Below are positions 1-8,351 of a stretch of 64,000 nucleotides of DNA, piece by piece (within the stretch, counting starts at the first letter, position 1; every line of letters begins with the position of its first letter). The stretch is from contig JACRTY010000037.1 in the NCBI GenBank assembly GCA_014305025.1, positions 55,021 to 119,020 on the forward strand, given 5' to 3'. The stretch comes from Candidatus Nyctobacter psychrophilus (GTDB taxonomy: Bacteria; Vulcanimicrobiota; Vulcanimicrobiia; Vulcanimicrobiales; Vulcanimicrobiaceae). Both the position numbers and the translations under genes were made by a program. The notes under the pieces are model-generated. The model ran no database searches, was not told the origin of the DNA, and was given only the letters and a program-made list of their open reading frames with translations.

Positions 1-1259
1 AGCGCGAGAGAGCTGCGTTCGGGTCCGACCGAAACGGCCTCGACGGGGACGGTGAGGGCAGATTCCAGCGCTTTGACGTAGCGTCGCGCCGCGTCGGGCA
101 GATCGCCGATACGGCGAACGTCGGAAATGTCTTGGTTCCAACCCTCGAACCATTCCAATTCGGGCGCGAGGCCGAGTTCGTTGGCAGCGCCGAAGTCGAC
201 CGACCGGTTGCCGCTGCGGTAATCGCGCACGATCGCGATCCGCTCGAAGTGCGAGAGGACGTCGAGTTTAGTGACGACGGCGGCGGTGAGGCCATTGAGA
301 CGCGCGGCGTAGCGGGCGGCGACCGCGTCGAACCAGCCGCAGCGCCGCGGGCGAGCCGTCACCGTGCCGAATTCGCCGCCGCGTTCGCGCAAGCGCGCGC
401 CAGCCTCGTCGTCGAGTTCCGACGGAAACGGTCCGGCGCCGACGCGCGTGCAGTATGCTTTCGCCACGCCGACGACGCGACCGATGGCCGTGGGGCCCAG
501 GCCCAGCCCCGTGCACGCGCCGCCCGCAATCGTGTGCGAGCTGGTGACGAACGGATAGGTACCGTAGCCAACGTCGAGCAGCGTTCCTTGCGCCCCCTCG
601 ATGAGAATGCGCTTACCGCTTTCCAGCGCATCGTGCAGATAGGCGACGCCGTCGACGACGTGCGGCATGATGCTGGGGAGCCGGTCGAGCATTGCCGCAA
701 CGATGTCGTCGGCATTCGGGGGCGCGTTCATCGAAAGAAGCGCAGCGGCGCGGGCGAGCAGGTTGTAGCGGACTTTATCGGCGACGGCTTCAGGTTTTCG
801 CAGCTCGGCGAACGTGACGCCCAGGCGTGCCGCTTTGTCGGTGTACGCGGGACCGATTCCGCGTCCGGTTGTCCCGAGCGCCGCATCGCCGCGCGCTTTT
901 TCGTTGGCGCGATCGAGGGCGGCGTGATACGGAAAGACGACGTGCGCCCGATCGGAAAGCTTGATGCGCGACACGTCGACGCCCAGGCCCGAGAGCATCT
1001 CCAGTTCGCTCGCGAGCCCCTCGAGACTGACGACCGTCCCGCCGCCGATGAAGAGCTGCGGTCGCTCTTGCAACACGCCGCTCGGCACGATCCGCAAGGC
1101 CAATTTCTGCTCGCCGACGACGAGCGTGTGGCCGGCGTTGTCGCCGCCGCCAAAGCGAGCCACCATATCGTAGTCGGCGGCAAAGGAGTCGACGACGCGC
1201 CCCTTACCTTCATCGCCCCACTGCACTCCCAAAACGATATCGGCTTTTGAGCGGGGCAT
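1..1259 (-). CDS. purA: adenylosuccinate synthetase (3' end cut by window edge)
   Basis: PurA joins IMP and aspartate with GTP to give adenylosuccinate, the first committed step of AMP synthesis in the cytosol. The reading frame opens with an ATG at 1259 and stays open to base 1, about 419 codons, so only the last few residues of the usual 425-430 are missing. The N-terminal GTP-binding signature QWGDEGKG lies at residues 13-20 (catalytic Asp16) and GGDNAGHT at 38-45 (catalytic His44). The IMP-binding stretch GTTGRGIGPAYTDK is also present. It starts 5 bp after the stop of the mannosidase gene on the same strand, so the two may be co-transcribed, though the functions are unrelated. Identification is secure; only the C-terminus is unseen. 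Confidence 0.96.
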   Translation of the reverse strand, partial: MPRSKADIVLGVQWGDEGKGRVVDSFAADYDMVARFGGGDNAGHTLVVGEQKLALRIVPSGVLQERPQLFIGGGTVVSLEGLASELEMLSGLGVDVSRIKLSDRAHVVFPYHAALDRANEKARGDAALGTTGRGIGPAYTDKAARLGVTFAELRKPEAVADKVRYNLLARAAALLSMNAPPNADDIVAAMLDRLPSIMPHVVDGVAYLHDALESGKRILIEGAQGTLLDVGYGTYPFVTSSHTIAGGACTGLGLGPTAIGRVVGVAKAYCTRVGAGPFPSELDDEAGARLRERGGEFGTVTARPRRCGWFDAVAARYAARLNGLTAAVVTKLDVLSHFERIAIVRDYRSGNRSVDFGAANELGLAPELEWFEGWNQDISDVRRIGDLPDAARRYVKALESALTVPVEAVSVGPERSSLA

Positions 1260-1263
1260 ACCG

Positions 1264-2577
1264 TCAGTCGCCGCGGAATTCGAGATCGCTGGTGTTGCCC
1301 ATCGGCAATTCCGGCACGCCGTCGAACTGCGTCAGCACGTATTCCGAAAATAAGGCGTTTGGCCAGCCAAAATCCTTGCGGGAGAACCGCTTGGGATCGT
1401 TGGGGTCAAACGACTCGTGCAACAGGTGATCGCCGGGATCGCTGGCGAGCAGCTCGGACAACACGGACTTGCGCTGGGCCGATGAGGTCGTCGTCAAGCC
1501 CTGGATCAGCATCGCCAGGGGCCAAACGTACCCATCGCTCGTGTGCGCGCTGCCGATGCCGCGCGCGACCGAGCCTGCGTAGTAATATGGGTTCTTTTTG
1601 GACAGTAGAAAACGCCGCGTGTTCCGGTAGACGAACGCGTCGTCGGTCGTATATCCCAGATAGGGGGCCGAGAGTAGACTCGGGATGTTGGCATCGTCCA
1701 TCAAGATCTTGTTGCCGAGGCCGTCGACTTCGTATGCGTAGATGTAACCGTAGTTGGGCGTGAAGACTTCGCCGAATTCCTGGATGCCGTTCTGAACTTC
1801 CGAACGTAAGGTCGCGGCACGGTCGCTTTTGATCAGATTGCGATAGACGGTTCGCTCGATCTCCGCGAGATCACCCAGCGCCACGACCGCCATCATCTCG
1901 GAGGGGATGAGGTAGTTGTACACGCACGCGTCGTCGGAAGGGCGAAAGCCGGTCCAGATCATGCCCGTGTAGGCAACGGGGTTGGGCGTGCGGGCGCCGC
2001 CCCTATTATGCAGCTCCCGGTGCGTGTACCGCGAGTTGTGGGCGTGATCTTGCTCGCGTTCCATCGTCTCGAGGGCTTTGTCGAAGCCCAGTGATTCATC
2101 GCCCGTAAAGACCGATTCGTCACCGGTCGCCTTCCAGTAGTCCCACGCGAGAATGATCGGATAGGCCAGCGAATCGAGTTCGAATTTCTCTTCCCACACG
2201 CGATAATCGAGCGTGAAGGCGTTCGCGTAGGGATCGACCTGAAGGTACTTTCCCTCACGCGCGATGATGCCGCGCAGCAACGATGAGACCTGCATGTCCT
2301 GCTTGGCGAAAAACAAGTATGGGCGCACCTGCGCGCTCGCATCGCGCAGCCATTCCGCGGGGATGTCGCCCGTCTTGACGTAGGCCGTGCCGTCCGAGGC
2401 GAACGTGGCTTGCCGGCTCGTGTTCAGTAAGGCGGCACGAAACATCGCTTGGAGGTGCGGATCGGCATTGTGATACTGCTGCGCGGCTTGAGCAACGGCT
2501 TGTAGTTCGATGGCAGGCGCCGGCACGGCGGGAAACGCGCACGCGGCAGCTAGAAGCGCGGCAAGGAGCAACCGCAT
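1264..2577 (-). CDS. secreted glycoside hydrolase family 125 (exo-alpha-1,6-mannosidase type)
   Basis: This 437-residue protein matches the GH125 (formerly DUF1237) metal-independent alpha-mannosidases over its length; the family trims alpha-1,6-linked mannose from glycans. Recognisable blocks are GDIPAEWLRDASAQVRPY near residue 70, an acidic segment YRVWEEKFELDSLAYP, MIWTGFRPSDD in the middle and NPYYYAG plus GIGSAHTSDGYVWPLAM towards the C-terminus. Residues 1-22 form a hydrophobic signal peptide ending in AxA-like residues, so the enzyme is probably periplasmic or secreted. Length fits the family. It sits between recX and purA on the same strand with short gaps. Substrate specificity is inferred from the family only. 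Confidence 0.88.
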   Translation of the reverse strand: MRLLLAALLAAACAFPAVPAPAIELQAVAQAAQQYHNADPHLQAMFRAALLNTSRQATFASDGTAYVKTGDIPAEWLRDASAQVRPYLFFAKQDMQVSSLLRGIIAREGKYLQVDPYANAFTLDYRVWEEKFELDSLAYPIILAWDYWKATGDESVFTGDESLGFDKALETMEREQDHAHNSRYTHRELHNRGGARTPNPVAYTGMIWTGFRPSDDACVYNYLIPSEMMAVVALGDLAEIERTVYRNLIKSDRAATLRSEVQNGIQEFGEVFTPNYGYIYAYEVDGLGNKILMDDANIPSLLSAPYLGYTTDDAFVYRNTRRFLLSKKNPYYYAGSVARGIGSAHTSDGYVWPLAMLIQGLTTTSSAQRKSVLSELLASDPGDHLLHESFDPNDPKRFSRKDFGWPNALFSEYVLTQFDGVPELPMGNTSDLEFRGD

Positions 2578-2589
2578 GTCGGCGTACGT

Positions 2590-3072
2590 TTACGGGAGTC
2601 CTGAAACCGATTCCTCGGCTTGCGCGCGAAGCCGCAGATGCCGATAGATCAGCGGCGACGGGAAGCCAAGCCGTTCGAGCGCGCGCGCTGCACTCGGGTA
2701 ACTGAGCGTCGTGCGCGTGCGAAAGAGTTTTTCGGCGGCCAGCGCCACGCGCTCGTCTTCACGCCGTTCGCAGGCGTTCACACTGATCTTGGCCGCATCG
2801 CGATTGATGCCGCGGCGCACGAGTTCGGCCACGAGGCGCGCGTTGCCGAGCGCTTTCGCGCGGCCCTCGACGAAGAGACGGGCGAACAGAGCGTCGTCGA
2901 TGAAGCCATCGCGCTTACAGAGTGCAACCGCTGCCTGCACGTCGCCTTCGTCGAAGCCTTTGCGGGCCAGACGCGTGCGCAGTTGCACTTCGGTGAGGCG
3001 GCGTTGCGCAAGCAAGCGCAAAGCGACGAGGCGCGCCGATGTTTTGGCACGCCCCGTCCCGGCTTCACTCAG
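2590..3072 (-). CDS. recX: regulatory protein RecX
   Basis: RecX binds RecA filaments and limits their extension. The frame carries the RecX helical-repeat pattern ([46 protein letters not shown]), ending with [20 protein letters not shown]. The frame can be read further upstream to 3231, but that part lies inside recA and resembles nothing. Family similarity begins near residue 60 of the long reading, so I place the start at a CTG at 3072 that overlaps the recA stop, giving 160 residues, the usual RecX size. Start-codon choice is therefore uncertain; gene identity is not. Translational coupling to recA is likely from the overlap. Confidence 0.85.
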   Translation of the reverse strand: MSEAGTGRAKTSARLVALRLLAQRRLTEVQLRTRLARKGFDEGDVQAAVALCKRDGFIDDALFARLFVEGRAKALGNARLVAELVRRGINRDAAKISVNACERREDERVALAAEKLFRTRTTLSYPSAARALERLGFPSPLIYRHLRLRAQAEESVSGLP

Positions 3073-4108
3073 GGCTGCCGGCTTCCGCGGCGGCGAGTAC
3101 GTGGCCGTTGCTCGATGTCGAGGTACGCAGCGCTTCGCGAATCTTGCCGGCGATCTCGTCGGCCACGTCGCCGTGCTCTTCGAGGAACGCTTTGGCATTT
3201 TCACGGCCTTGCCCCACGCGGACGTCGCCATAGGTGTACCAGGAGCCGCTCTTGCCGACGATGTTGCGTTCGAGCGCGACGTCGAGAATCGAGCCCATCT
3301 TGGAGATGCCCTTGCCGAAGGTGATGTCGAATTCGGCCTGACGGAACGGTGGGGCGACTTTGTTCTTGACGACTTTGACGCGGGTGCGCGCGCCGACCGA
3401 ATCTTGCCCCACCTTGATCTGCTCGAGTTTGCGGACGTCCAGACGCACGGACGCGTAGAACTTCAGGGCGCGGCCGCCCGAGGTCGTCTCGGGGCTGCCG
3501 AACATCACGCCGACCTTCTCGCGCAACTGGTTGATGAAGATCATGACGCATTTCGAGCGCGAGATTGCGGCCGTCAGCTTGCGCAGCGCCTGCGACATGA
3601 GCCGCGCCTGCAAGCCGACGTGCGTGTCGCCCATGTCACCTTCGAGTTCGGCCTTGGTGACGAGCGCGGCGACCGAGTCGACGACGACGACGTCGACGGC
3701 ATTGGAGCGCACGAGCATCTCGGCGATATCCAGAGCCTGTTCGCCCGTATCGGGCTGCGAAACCAACAGATTGTCGAGATCGACACCCAAGCCGTGGGCG
3801 TACGTCGGATCGAGAGCGTGCTCGACGTCGACGAAGGCCGCGGTGCCGCCCAATTTCTGCGCTTCAGCGATGATGTGCAGCGCGAGCGTCGTCTTACCGC
3901 TCGATTCCGGGCCGTAAATCTCGACGACGCGGCCGCGCGGCACGCCGCCCACGCCGAGCGCGAGATCGAGAGCGATCGATCCCGTCGGGATCGCCTCGAT
4001 CGCCATCTTGGCGGAGAAGTCGCCCATCTTCATGATGGAGCCCTTGCCGAATTGCCGCTCGATCTGCGCGAGCGCGTTGCCTAGCGCCGCCGCTCTCTCG
4101 TCTGCCAC
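3065..4108 (-). CDS. recA: recombinase RecA
   Basis: RecA forms ATP-dependent filaments on single-stranded DNA, drives strand exchange and triggers LexA-type autocleavage. From the chosen start the protein is 347 residues. Walker A GPESSGKT lies at 66-73, the MAW region follows at [12 protein letters not shown], Walker B is [12 protein letters not shown], and loops L1/L2 ([16 protein letters not shown] and [19 protein letters not shown]) are complete. An in-frame GTG 15 codons upstream (4153) is possible. The GTG at 4108 is preferred because an AAAGGAG stretch precedes it by about 6-9 bases and the protein then begins ADERAAALG, like typical RecA proteins. recX overlaps its 3' end. No LexA-box was identified upstream. 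Confidence 0.97.
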   Translation of the reverse strand: MADERAAALGNALAQIERQFGKGSIMKMGDFSAKMAIEAIPTGSIALDLALGVGGVPRGRVVEIYGPESSGKTTLALHIIAEAQKLGGTAAFVDVEHALDPTYAHGLGVDLDNLLVSQPDTGEQALDIAEMLVRSNAVDVVVVDSVAALVTKAELEGDMGDTHVGLQARLMSQALRKLTAAISRSKCVMIFINQLREKVGVMFGSPETTSGGRALKFYASVRLDVRKLEQIKVGQDSVGARTRVKVVKNKVAPPFRQAEFDITFGKGISKMGSILDVALERNIVGKSGSWYTYGDVRVGQGRENAKAFLEEHGDVADEIAGKIREALRTSTSSNGHVLAAAEAGSPE

Positions 4109-4114
4109 GTAAAA

Positions 4115-4124
4115 CTGCTCCTTT
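4115..4124 (-). promoter_or_regulatory. ribosome binding site of recA
   Basis: On the minus strand this reads AAAGGAGCAG, placed 6 bases before the GTG at 4108. It is the strongest Shine-Dalgarno match in this stretch and decides the recA start in favour of the shorter reading. Confidence 0.75.
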
Positions 4125-4183
4125 GCATAGAGGGTAGATTGTCTGTGTGCCACCAGTATGGCGCTGTGGCTCGCGTCGCTATG

Positions 4184-5098
4184 TCAGGCCGCCTCGAAGA
4201 GCGCTTCAACGTAATCGGAAGGCACGAAGGGCCGTAAGGCGTCGAGGTCTTCGCCGAGTCCGATGAATTTGATGGGTACCTCGAGCGTGTCGCTGATGGC
4301 GACGAGAACGCCGCCCTTGGCGGTCGAATCCAGTTTCGTGACGACGACGCCCGTCAGTTTGCTCGCTTCGTTGAAGAGTCGGGCTTGCGAGATCGCGTTC
4401 TGCCCCGTGGTGCCGTCGACCACCAGGAGCGTCTCGTCCGGCGGTGCGCCGGTTTCGCGCTCGATGACCCTGCAGATCTTTTTGAGTTCTTCCATCAGAT
4501 TGGTTTTGGTTTGCAGGCGTCCGGCCGTATCGATGATGACGACGTCGATGTTGCGCGCCTTGGCCGCCGACAGCCCGTCGTAGACGACCGAAGCAGGGTC
4601 TGAGCCCTCCCGGCCGCGGACGAATTCGGCCCCGCTGCGTTCGGCCCAAATGGCGAGCTGCTCGGCGGCCGCGGCGCGAAACGTATCCGCCGCTACGAAC
4701 ATCACGCGCTCGCGGTGCGAACGCAAGAGCCGGCCCAGTTTTCCGATCGTCGTCGTCTTGCCGCTGCCGTTGACGCCGACGACCAAGACGACGGCCGGAC
4801 GCCGCACGATGTCGAGACCGCCCGTCCCCGGTACGTTGAGGAAGGCGGCTACGTCGCTCTTGAAGCGTGCGACCACAGGATCGCTCGTCCGAAAAAACTC
4901 CTGGCGGGCCACGGTGCGCAGGCCGTCGAGAATCTTCTCGGCCGTCGGCACGCCGAAATCGGCCGCGATCAAAATCTCCTCGAACTCATCCCAAAACTCG
5001 CGGTCGAGGGGACGCCGCTGCAGCGCGAGCGTTTCGATGCCGGCAAGCGAGTCACGCTGGCGCCCGAGCGCGTCCTTGAGCTTTCCGAGCCACCCCAT
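4184..5098 (-). CDS. ftsY: signal recognition particle receptor FtsY
   Basis: FtsY is the membrane-associated SRP receptor GTPase that docks ribosome-nascent chain complexes at the Sec translocon. The 304-residue protein is a compact N and G domain without the long acidic A domain of enterobacterial FtsY. G1 is GVNGSGKT at 108-115, the insertion-box motif DTFRAAAAEQL follows near 138, G3 is DTAGR at 190-194 and G4 is TKLD at 254-257, followed by GGVLVAISDTLEVPIKFIGLGE, which is diagnostic for SRP GTPases. It lies 75 bp upstream of recA on the same strand. Ffh is the paralogue, but the N-domain and the lack of an M domain favour FtsY. Confidence 0.95.
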   Translation of the reverse strand: MGWLGKLKDALGRQRDSLAGIETLALQRRPLDREFWDEFEEILIAADFGVPTAEKILDGLRTVARQEFFRTSDPVVARFKSDVAAFLNVPGTGGLDIVRRPAVVLVVGVNGSGKTTTIGKLGRLLRSHRERVMFVAADTFRAAAAEQLAIWAERSGAEFVRGREGSDPASVVYDGLSAAKARNIDVVIIDTAGRLQTKTNLMEELKKICRVIERETGAPPDETLLVVDGTTGQNAISQARLFNEASKLTGVVVTKLDSTAKGGVLVAISDTLEVPIKFIGLGEDLDALRPFVPSDYVEALFEAA

Positions 5099-5167
5099 CG
5101 GCTGCGCCCTTCGGGCCGTTGCATCGAACCCCTGTTCGAGAAGGCATGCGAAGCGCTATGGCTCCTG

Positions 5168-5189
5168 CCATAATGGCATGGTATTATGG
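5168..5189. promoter_or_regulatory. inverted repeat upstream of the VapBC pair, probable autoregulatory operator
   Basis: Perfect 7-bp arms CCATAAT (5168-5174) and ATTATGG (5183-5189) are separated by 8 bp and end 6 bp before the antitoxin ATG. AbrB-type antitoxins bind such palindromes to repress their own operon, so an operator role is inferred from position and symmetry. Confidence 0.6.
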
Positions 5190-5195
5190 CATGGA

Positions 5196-5468
5196 ATGAA
5201 AGTCAGAATCGACAGCGCGGGTCGAATCGTGCTGCCCAAAATCGTGCGCGAAACGCTACACCTCACAGGGGGTGACTTCCTCACATTAGAGCAGCAGGGA
5301 ACTACCGTGATACTCTCTCCGGCCACCGAACATGCGCCTATGTTCAAGAAACATGGCATGTGGATATTCCGGACCGGCCAGCCGCTTTCCAACGCAACCG
5401 TTAACCAGACGCTCGACAAGGTTCGTGAAGAGCGGGAGATCCGTGCGTCCTCGACGTCCGAGGAATGA
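5196..5468 (+). CDS. AbrB/SpoVT-type antitoxin of a VapBC pair
   Basis: The protein starts MKVRIDSAGRIVLPKIVRE, the swapped-hairpin AbrB DNA-binding fold, with HLTGGDFLTLEQQG next. It has about 90 residues with a charged C-terminal tail (DKVREEREIR) that would wrap the toxin. The ATG at 5196 is chosen because the fold begins there; an in-frame ATG at 5178 lies inside the palindrome region and is less likely. Its stop overlaps the toxin start (ATGA at 5465-5468), typical of co-translated TA pairs. The toxin neutralised is the PIN protein that follows, and the upstream inverted repeat suggests autoregulation. Confidence 0.85.
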   Translation: MKVRIDSAGRIVLPKIVRETLHLTGGDFLTLEQQGTTVILSPATEHAPMFKKHGMWIFRTGQPLSNATVNQTLDKVREEREIRASSTSEE

Positions 5469-5896
5469 GCAGAGTCTTCTTCGATACGTCGGTGCTGCTT
5501 GCTGCTTTTTTCAATGAGCACGAGCATCACGGAGCGAGTTTGCGCGCATTGAGTGAGGTCACCGGCAAAACCGGTGCTTGCGCGACTCATACCCTCGCCG
5601 AGTTGTATGCGACCACGACACGTTTACCGGGCCGGAGTCGCCTTTCTACCGATCAAGCACTGGTTCTCATCGAAAACGTTACGAAGAAATTGCAACTCGT
5701 TCACCTCGATGGAGAAGAGTACATCGCGGCCATCGAAACCGCAGCCGCCGCCGGTGTAAGCGGCGCGACCGTGTACGATGCCCTGCTCCTGGCTTGCGCC
5801 TCCAAAGTGCGAGCTAGGATCATCTACACTTGGAATGTGCGACATTTTCAGCGTGCCTATCCTGAAGTGGCGGCACGCGTTGCGATACCGGGGTAG
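5465..5896 (+). CDS. PIN-domain toxin, VapC type
   Basis: VapC toxins are Mg-dependent RNases that typically cut tRNA or rRNA. This 143-residue protein has the PIN acidic set: Asp7 (FFDTSVLLA), Glu46 (THTLAELYA), Asp105 (VYDALLLA) and the terminal Asn124 in TWNVRHF. Length and residue spacing are normal, so the toxin looks active. It overlaps the antitoxin by four bases. RNA target unknown. Confidence 0.88.
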   Translation: MSRVFFDTSVLLAAFFNEHEHHGASLRALSEVTGKTGACATHTLAELYATTTRLPGRSRLSTDQALVLIENVTKKLQLVHLDGEEYIAAIETAAAAGVSGATVYDALLLACASKVRARIIYTWNVRHFQRAYPEVAARVAIPG

Positions 5897-5899
5897 CGC

Positions 5900-6292
5900 T
5901 TACCGCGTTCGGCAACATACCTCGAGCCGATGGCCGTCGGGATCTTCGAAAAATACCGCATAGTAGCCGGGGCCCTCATCGTAGTTCGGCCCTTCCAGAT
6001 CGCCCGCGCCGCTGCGACTCAACACGTCGGCCACGCGATCGACCTCGTCGTTGGATGTCGCGACGAATGCGACGCGGTTGCTATTGGGCACCGGTGATGG
6101 GTCCTCGGTGAACCCGAACCACTCGAAGTCGGCCGGCCCGGGGACGGCATTAGCCCCATCGTAATACGACGTCCATTCATCCCCGTCGCGTCTGACGAAG
6201 CCCAGCGCGCCGAGCAGCGCATCGTAAAACGCCGTCGAGCGTGCTCGATCCCGAACGCGCAGGTCAATGTGGGAAAGCAACGGACGTGACAT
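5900..6292 (-). CDS. VOC superfamily (glyoxalase/dioxygenase fold) protein
   Basis: This protein of about 130 residues has paired beta-alpha-beta-beta-beta modules. It opens LLSHIDLRVRDRARSTAFYD and closes with YYAVFFEDPDGHRLEV, where the Glu of the last strand and the His of HIDLRV are the usual metal ligands. The frame can be read 36 codons further upstream, but the ATG at 6292 is preceded by AAGGAG at good spacing. Convergent with vapC, with stop codons 3 bp apart. The reaction cannot be named from sequence; members include glyoxalase I, dioxygenases and resistance proteins. Confidence 0.8.
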   Translation of the reverse strand: MSRPLLSHIDLRVRDRARSTAFYDALLGALGFVRRDGDEWTSYYDGANAVPGPADFEWFGFTEDPSPVPNSNRVAFVATSNDEVDRVADVLSRSGAGDLEGPNYDEGPGYYAVFFEDPDGHRLEVCCRTR

Positions 6293-6441
6293 GTCAATCT
6301 CTCCTTGGTGCTGAGCGGAGCGGCGCGGCGACCGCCGTTGATCGTAAAGCAGGTATCGGACCGGTTCCCGCCGCGCCGCCGCACAAATCGGTCCGCGCAC
6401 CGACGTTCGGGCAAGGCCTGAGCGCTACCGTTCTGCGCACT

Positions 6442-6897
6442 CTAAACGTCCGCCCCGCAGAGGTGACGATTACGCTGCCGATTCAGTAAAGCGGAGCGCC
6501 GAGTAAGAGCGCTAATTGCATTCCGTGGCCTTATAAACGATACGATTTTAGGCGCGGCCTCTTCTGCATCTTGCTCGTCGGGATGTGATTTCATGTCGTC
6601 GAGCACGAAGCGGTTCGCCGCCTCACGTTGCGCGTCGGAGACGTGTGCGTCGAAGTAGCGCGTCAGATCGGCGTCGCTTCCAACGTCGGCGATCAACTTG
6701 TCGAAGCCCTCGACCGACACCCCCGCGCGGTCGAGGAAGCCGGTCGACAGGCCGCAGTATGCGACGTAGTCGCCTTCGGTGCCGGCGTGGTCGGCGCGAA
6801 CCTTGTCGGCGAGCCGTGCGAGCCACGCGAAGCGGCCGAGCATCGTGCGGCCGCTGCGCTGCGGGGTGGTGGCGAGGTCGGGTGCTGTAACGTTCAT
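6442..6897 (-). CDS. DUF5069 domain protein
   Basis: The block TMLGRFAWLARLADKVRADHAG, then YCGLSTGFLDRAGVSVEGFDKLI and the C-terminal SDADLTRYFDAH, match the DUF5069 pattern, a small cytoplasmic family of unknown role. About 151 residues from the ATG at 6897; an upstream in-frame start at 6933 adds only twelve residues. The tail after DEQDAEEAAP is basic and may be non-homologous. No operon partner is evident, and a terminator separates it from the next gene upstream. Confidence 0.65.
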   Translation of the reverse strand: MNVTAPDLATTPQRSGRTMLGRFAWLARLADKVRADHAGTEGDYVAYCGLSTGFLDRAGVSVEGFDKLIADVGSDADLTRYFDAHVSDAQREAANRFVLDDMKSHPDEQDAEEAAPKIVSFIRPRNAISALTRRSALLNRQRNRHLCGADV

Positions 6898-6949
6898 GCG
6901 GAAGCTGTACCCGTGGGCGCGTTGCGCTCTCACCTGAGCGGGCCTAAAG

Positions 6950-6976
6950 AAAAGCCCCGGCGTGGCCGGAGCTTTT
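6950..6976. terminator. bidirectional rho-independent terminator
   Basis: Arms AAAAGCCCCGGC and GCCGGAGCTTTT around a GTG loop form a stable stem with A and T tracts on either side, so it would read as a terminator on both strands. It lies just after the frameshifted secreted-protein gene (ending at 7001). Confidence 0.75.
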
Positions 6977-7000
6977 CACGTTACGCAGGATGGAGGTTGC

Positions 7001-8148
7001 TTATTTGCAGAGACGCTGAGCCGATTCGAACGTTCCCTCGAAGGAGTACTCTCCGCCGGTGCCGTGCGACGGCGTGCGGTAGAACCAGTCGAAGAACGCC
7101 AGCTCTTGTGGATGATATCGGAAGCCGCCGTAGTTTACGAGGAACGGCTTTCCCGTCAATGGATCGCCGACTTCCAAATTATTCTGACAGTACTGCACCT
7201 GGCCGACGTGACCCCACGCCGGAGTCGGGTTCCCGCCGAACGGATCGTTGAACAACTCGCCGAGTTCGTGCGACCAAGGGTGAATGTCTTCGATGTCACC
7301 CCAAAAATACCGTGGTCGACGTAGGCTCCGTTCGCATACGTCTGGATACCATTACGCCCACGTAGGTATGCGCTGTGATACCCGATGACGCAGCAGTTGC
7401 TGAACTTGGGATCGGGCGGCCCGAACGTGAGAACGACGTTGTAGGACATGATCACGGGGACTTGGTTGACCGTAGCGTACTTGTTGGTCACCGAGACGAG
7501 CACGTTGTCGTAGTCGGCGATGCTGATAAGGCCGAGATTATGAGCCGTTCCACAGCCGACGTCGGCCGTCAGCGAGCTGCGCGGAGCCGTCACGTCGATG
7601 AGACGAGGCTGCGCGACCGCCGCCAACAGCACGTGGTAGCCGGTGCCCTTCACGTACTGCCAGAACTCGGCGCGTTGGAATGCGTCGATGATCTGCGTAT
7701 TGCCCACGGCGATGCCGTTCGACGTTAGCGCAGTGGGGTTGAATAAGGGCGAGCCGAAGAATCGCTGTTGCACCGACACGGTATCGTTGCAGCCTGGTTT
7801 GGTTGGATCCAGGACCGTTCCGTCGGGGAAATGGATGCGCAGCATGATCGGCACGTAGTGCACGGTCGTGCTTACCTTCTCCGCAGTCGGATTCGTACCC
7901 ATGATGTGAAATTCATAGGTGTTTCCGTCGACGGGCGACGTTACTTTTGAGGTAAAGAACGGAATCGTCGCGGGTGCGGCCGCGCGTGCTTGCGCACGCA
8001 GCATGTTCGCGGATACTCCGCGCGCCGGTAACGTGATGAACATCGGCTTTAGCCGGCTGCGATCGACCGGGACCGATGCCTGTGCCGTTTGCATCAGCAT
8101 CAAGCCGCCGGCAAACGCCGCGCAGGCAAAGACCGCGAGCTTCTTCAT
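7001..8148 (-). pseudogene. secreted protein of unknown function, broken by one frameshift
   Basis: The gene begins with ATG at 8148 behind AGGAG, and the product starts with a clear signal peptide (MKKLAVFACAAFAGGLMLM, then AQAS). The frame runs to about codon 283 and then breaks in a CCCCAAAAA run at 7299-7307 (TTTTTGGGG on the coding strand). Adding one T restores GIFWGDIEDIHPWSHELGE followed by FNDPFGGNPTPAWGHVGQVQ, and the frame then runs to a stop at 7001. The restored protein would be about 381 residues. SHELGE resembles a metal-binding HExxx segment, but no peptidase family was recognised. Homopolymer position makes a sequencing or assembly error a real alternative to pseudogenisation. 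Confidence 0.7.
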
Positions 8149-8292
8149 AAGGAATTCTCCTGTTCATGGGAGGTTCCGAGAGGAAGGACGAGGGGAGGCA
8201 CGTTACCGCCCCGCAGCGTGGCGACCCGTCACCATGCCCGCGAATAAGTGGGGCCTTCGCCTAACTGGTTCGTCGAGAGCTGCGGCAAAGCG

Positions 8293-8320
8293 AAAAAAGC
8301 GGAGGCGTTGCCGCCTCCGC
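8293..8320 (-). terminator. rho-independent terminator of the BNR-repeat gene
   Basis: On the minus strand a perfect 9-bp stem GCGGAGGCG / CGCCTCCGC with a 4-base loop is followed by six T residues. It sits 32 bp after the stop codon at 8352. Confidence 0.88.
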
Positions 8321-8351
8321 TCCGTTCCGGTTTCCAGAGATCCTGAGCTGA

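Noticed and set aside
132..1250. 372-codon plus-strand frame opposite purA
   Set aside because: The minus strand carries clear PurA motifs; the plus frame is an antisense shadow of high-GC coding sequence without family features.
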